Position numbers and translations under genes: made by a program. Shown piece after piece: positions 12,354-14,510 of a stretch of 14,510 nucleotides of DNA. Below the pieces are notes generated by a model that was not told the DNA's origin, did not search any database, and was given only the letters and a program-made list of their open reading frames with translations. Each line of letters begins with the position of its first letter. The first letter of the stretch is position 1. The stretch comes from Flavobacteriaceae bacterium (GTDB lineage Bacteria; Bacteroidota; Bacteroidia; Flavobacteriales; Flavobacteriaceae): positions 1 through 14,510 of the forward strand of contig CANJDA010000040.1 in NCBI GenBank assembly GCA_947472705.1, in the 5' to 3' direction.

Positions 12354-14510
12354 TTAATTGATTAATTTTTTGGTTATTACTTTACCACTTTCCAAAGTAA
12401 CTTTTATAATTAATGTTTGTTGGCTTGACGAAACATTGTTGATGATAAACTCTGTATTGTTTATAGTATTGGAATTAAAAATGGATCTACCCACCATGTC
12501 GTAAACACTTATTTGTTGCATGTTTTCACCAAAAGATTGTACCAATATTTCTTTATTTGCAGAAGAAACGACTACATCTGAGACAGATGACTTGCTATTG
12601 TTGCCTCTTGAGTATTTGTATCGCAATTTAAAACGTGTATTGTTGGTTCCTCCATTGATGGTAAAAGTATAAGGAGCTACACGTAAATTTTGGATGTTTC
12701 CTGTCTCGGTGTCTTCTAAATAAATATTTCTATTTGGGTTTTCAAATAAGCCATCAAGTCCACCTATAGCAATAGTATAACTACCGTGAACAGAAGTTTT
12801 TATACCAAGAGGTACAATGTCATTTGGATTAAAAGGAATAGAACGACCTTGAATAACAAATTTGTCATTTCCAATTAAGGAATAAAGGTTCATATTGTTT
12901 ACAGCCAAAGTACCTGCATCGAAAAAACTGTCGGTAGCCATAGTTGCACCTTCAATGTATCCAACCAACATTCTGTCAGATTCATTATTTGAATTCAACA
13001 AATCAAGCCAAATTCTGTTTCGCTCTATATCTACAAGATTGTTTGTGTTGCTTGTGGATTGATTTGTGTTTTTATAGAAAGTAGTATTAGCATAACTTTC
13101 ATTTCTCAAAGCATTGTTAAATGAAACAGTATCAGAACTAGTTGGGCCGTCTATCATTTGAACAAAGAACCCTTGACCTGCTCCTATAAATAAATCAGAA
13201 GCTGCTGCAGGACAACAACTGGTTCCTGTGAAGTTATATGTAAAATAATCGCCAGGGTTGTAATTGTAAATGAACGTATCATAAAAAGGGCTAGCTATAA
13301 TGGCTGGTAACGTTCCGTGTGTCCAAAGACGTATTTGCCCCATTATTTTAATATTGTTATTAAATAAAAACTGACTTCCTCTTATTGAAGAGGGATAAGG
13401 ATTTCCAAGAAGGTTCCAGTTGTCACTATAATTGTTTATTTCGGTACCATTTATACCGGCATGATAGGAGGTATTTTGATCACTTCCACGATAGATAGTT
13501 GTACTTATAATCCCGTTGTTAGGTACTCCGTTGAAAGTCCCTAAAAGCGTTGAGGCCACTGAAGGACTGAAAGTTCCAGGGCCACCAACAATATATCCTT
13601 TAGCAGGTAACATGGTATTTCCAGCAGCACTTTCCCAATTTCCTTGTCCGCCATTATTATTGGTCACGGTTGTATTCCATTTATAAATAGCACCAGAGGC
13701 AATTGGTGCTGTAATGTTATCTACGTTAAAGTTGGCAACTGGTGAAGACCAATAAACATAATCCAATTGTCTTATATTAGTTGTTCGCTCCATAGTAATA
13801 TTTCCGGTATTGGCGGTGTTGTTTATTTGAATCAAGTTTCCACTGTTTTTAATAGTAAAAATTCCACCAGTATTTACTTTAACAAAATCGGTAATAGTAA
13901 TATTATTACCAGAATTTAAAGTTAAATTTCCACCGTTTAGAACGGTTAAATTATAACCGTATGCATTGTAAGAGGTGCCATATATTATTGGATCGTTAGT
14001 TACATTAGGGATAACCACACAATCTAAATTTGTTGGAACGCCTGTTGGGGTCCAGTTATTAGCAACATTCCAGTCTGTATTTACAGAGCCATTCCATACT
14101 TTGCTACCAGTTACAGTAACAGTGGTTTGATCGGTTTCTTTAACAGTAGCACCATTACATAAAGTATAAGTTACCTCGGCAGTATAGACAGTTGTGGAAG
14201 CTGGACAAACATTGATGGTGTCTGTATTACCTACAACAGTTCCCGAAGTACCTGCACCTTCATACCATTTGATGGAAGTAATTGAAGGTCCTGAAGGAAC
14301 AAAACGCCATGCTTCATTAGTAGTGGTCCAATTGTTGTCTAAACCATTACGGCCAGGAGCTACAACTGCTTGTGAGGCATCAGCATTTTGGATGCCTACG
14401 ATGGCATTTCCATTATTCCAAGGGCCACTATATAATGCGCTGTAGCTATCAATATTTTTTTCTTTAATATAAACTTCAATTACATTGGTATTTTCATAAA
14501 GTACCATCAT
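12354..14510 (-). CDS. C-terminal part of a large T9SS-exported surface protein (sorting signal, probably type C); N-terminus outside window
   Basis: 718 residues are visible. The opening MMVLYENTNVIEVYIKEK is the middle of a conserved beta-sandwich segment, and it runs into AIVGIQNA and NEAWRFVPSG, common in flavobacterial adhesin-like proteins. The ATG pair at the edge is therefore not the true start, and the real N-terminus with its signal peptide lies beyond 14510. Then come an Ig/PKD-like segment (about 73-133: IKWYEGAG...TVYTAEVTYTLCNGAT), a WNGSVNTDWNVANNW module (about 138 on) with a beta-helix-like stretch rich in Asn/Gly/Thr, and a domain with IWLDLLNSNNESDRMLVGY near 498. The last 75 or so residues (from VVVSSANKEILVQSF) end VTLESGKVITKKLIN, the pattern of a T9SS C-terminal sorting domain. 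Substrate or ligand unknown. Probably a cell-surface or secreted adhesin-like protein. Confidence 0.85.
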   Translation of the reverse strand: MMVLYENTNVIEVYIKEKNIDSYSALYSGPWNNGNAIVGIQNADASQAVVAPGRNGLDNNWTTTNEAWRFVPSGPSITSIKWYEGAGTSGTVVGNTDTINVCPASTTVYTAEVTYTLCNGATVKETDQTTVTVTGSKVWNGSVNTDWNVANNWTPTGVPTNLDCVVIPNVTNDPIIYGTSYNAYGYNLTVLNGGNLTLNSGNNITITDFVKVNTGGIFTIKNSGNLIQINNTANTGNITMERTTNIRQLDYVYWSSPVANFNVDNITAPIASGAIYKWNTTVTNNNGGQGNWESAAGNTMLPAKGYIVGGPGTFSPSVASTLLGTFNGVPNNGIISTTIYRGSDQNTSYHAGINGTEINNYSDNWNLLGNPYPSSIRGSQFLFNNNIKIMGQIRLWTHGTLPAIIASPFYDTFIYNYNPGDYFTYNFTGTSCCPAAASDLFIGAGQGFFVQMIDGPTSSDTVSFNNALRNESYANTTFYKNTNQSTSNTNNLVDIERNRIWLDLLNSNNESDRMLVGYIEGATMATDSFFDAGTLAVNNMNLYSLIGNDKFVIQGRSIPFNPNDIVPLGIKTSVHGSYTIAIGGLDGLFENPNRNIYLEDTETGNIQNLRVAPYTFTINGGTNNTRFKLRYKYSRGNNSKSSVSDVVVSSANKEILVQSFGENMQQISVYDMVGRSIFNSNTINNTEFIINNVSSSQQTLIIKVTLESGKVITKKLIN

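Noticed and set aside
14508..14510. ATG at the right edge as true start of the surface protein
   Set aside because: The first residues are mid-domain sequence and there is no signal peptide, so the gene continues beyond the window.

Overview
The window looks like chromosome of a member of the Flavobacteriaceae, most likely Flavobacterium or a close relative. The grounds are low GC, several exact Bacteroidetes-type -7 promoter boxes (TAnnTTTG), a surface protein with a C-terminal type IX secretion (T9SS) sorting region, an S46 dipeptidyl-peptidase, and housekeeping genes whose sequences read as flavobacterial. This assignment is inference; no database was searched.

Layout. Positions 1-774 (minus) hold the first 258 codons of glycine dehydrogenase gcvP, cut by the left edge. 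Divergent from it is a polytopic membrane protein with a remnant UbiA-type motif (950-1735), closed by a bidirectional terminator shared with the convergent dcp gene. The minus-strand block 5879-1787 reads purK, purE, a small 392-bp element carrying a DUF559 gene, then dcp (M3 peptidase). A divergent promoter region separates purK from a plus-strand run: hpt, adk, a CNNM/CBS/CorC membrane protein and obgE, ending in a strong terminator at about 9679-9707. A roughly 420-bp stretch without a convincing gene follows; its first 210 bp are about 47% GC, against about 20% GC just downstream, and fold into hairpins, so a structured non-coding RNA is likely. Next come an S46 dipeptidyl-peptidase (10129-12282), a strong convergent terminator, and the C-terminal 718 residues of a large T9SS-exported surface protein running off the right edge.

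How the genes work together. purK, purE, hpt and adk all serve purine nucleotide supply: de novo CAIR synthesis, hypoxanthine/guanine salvage, and AMP/ADP interconversion. purK and hpt are transcribed divergently from adjacent promoters. obgE (ribosome assembly GTPase) and gcvP (one-carbon supply) are also housekeeping. Dcp (cytoplasmic) and the S46 enzyme (exported) suit an organism living on peptides.

The most unusual object is the DUF559 unit at 3826-4217. It has perfect 32-bp inverted terminal repeats, each containing a hairpin, around a single small ORF. It sits between purE and dcp with one repeat only 11 bp from the dcp start codon. The ORF is intact in frame but lacks the stretch where DUF559 proteins normally carry their EIDG...H core. 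It may be a small mobile unit, possibly a defective copy.
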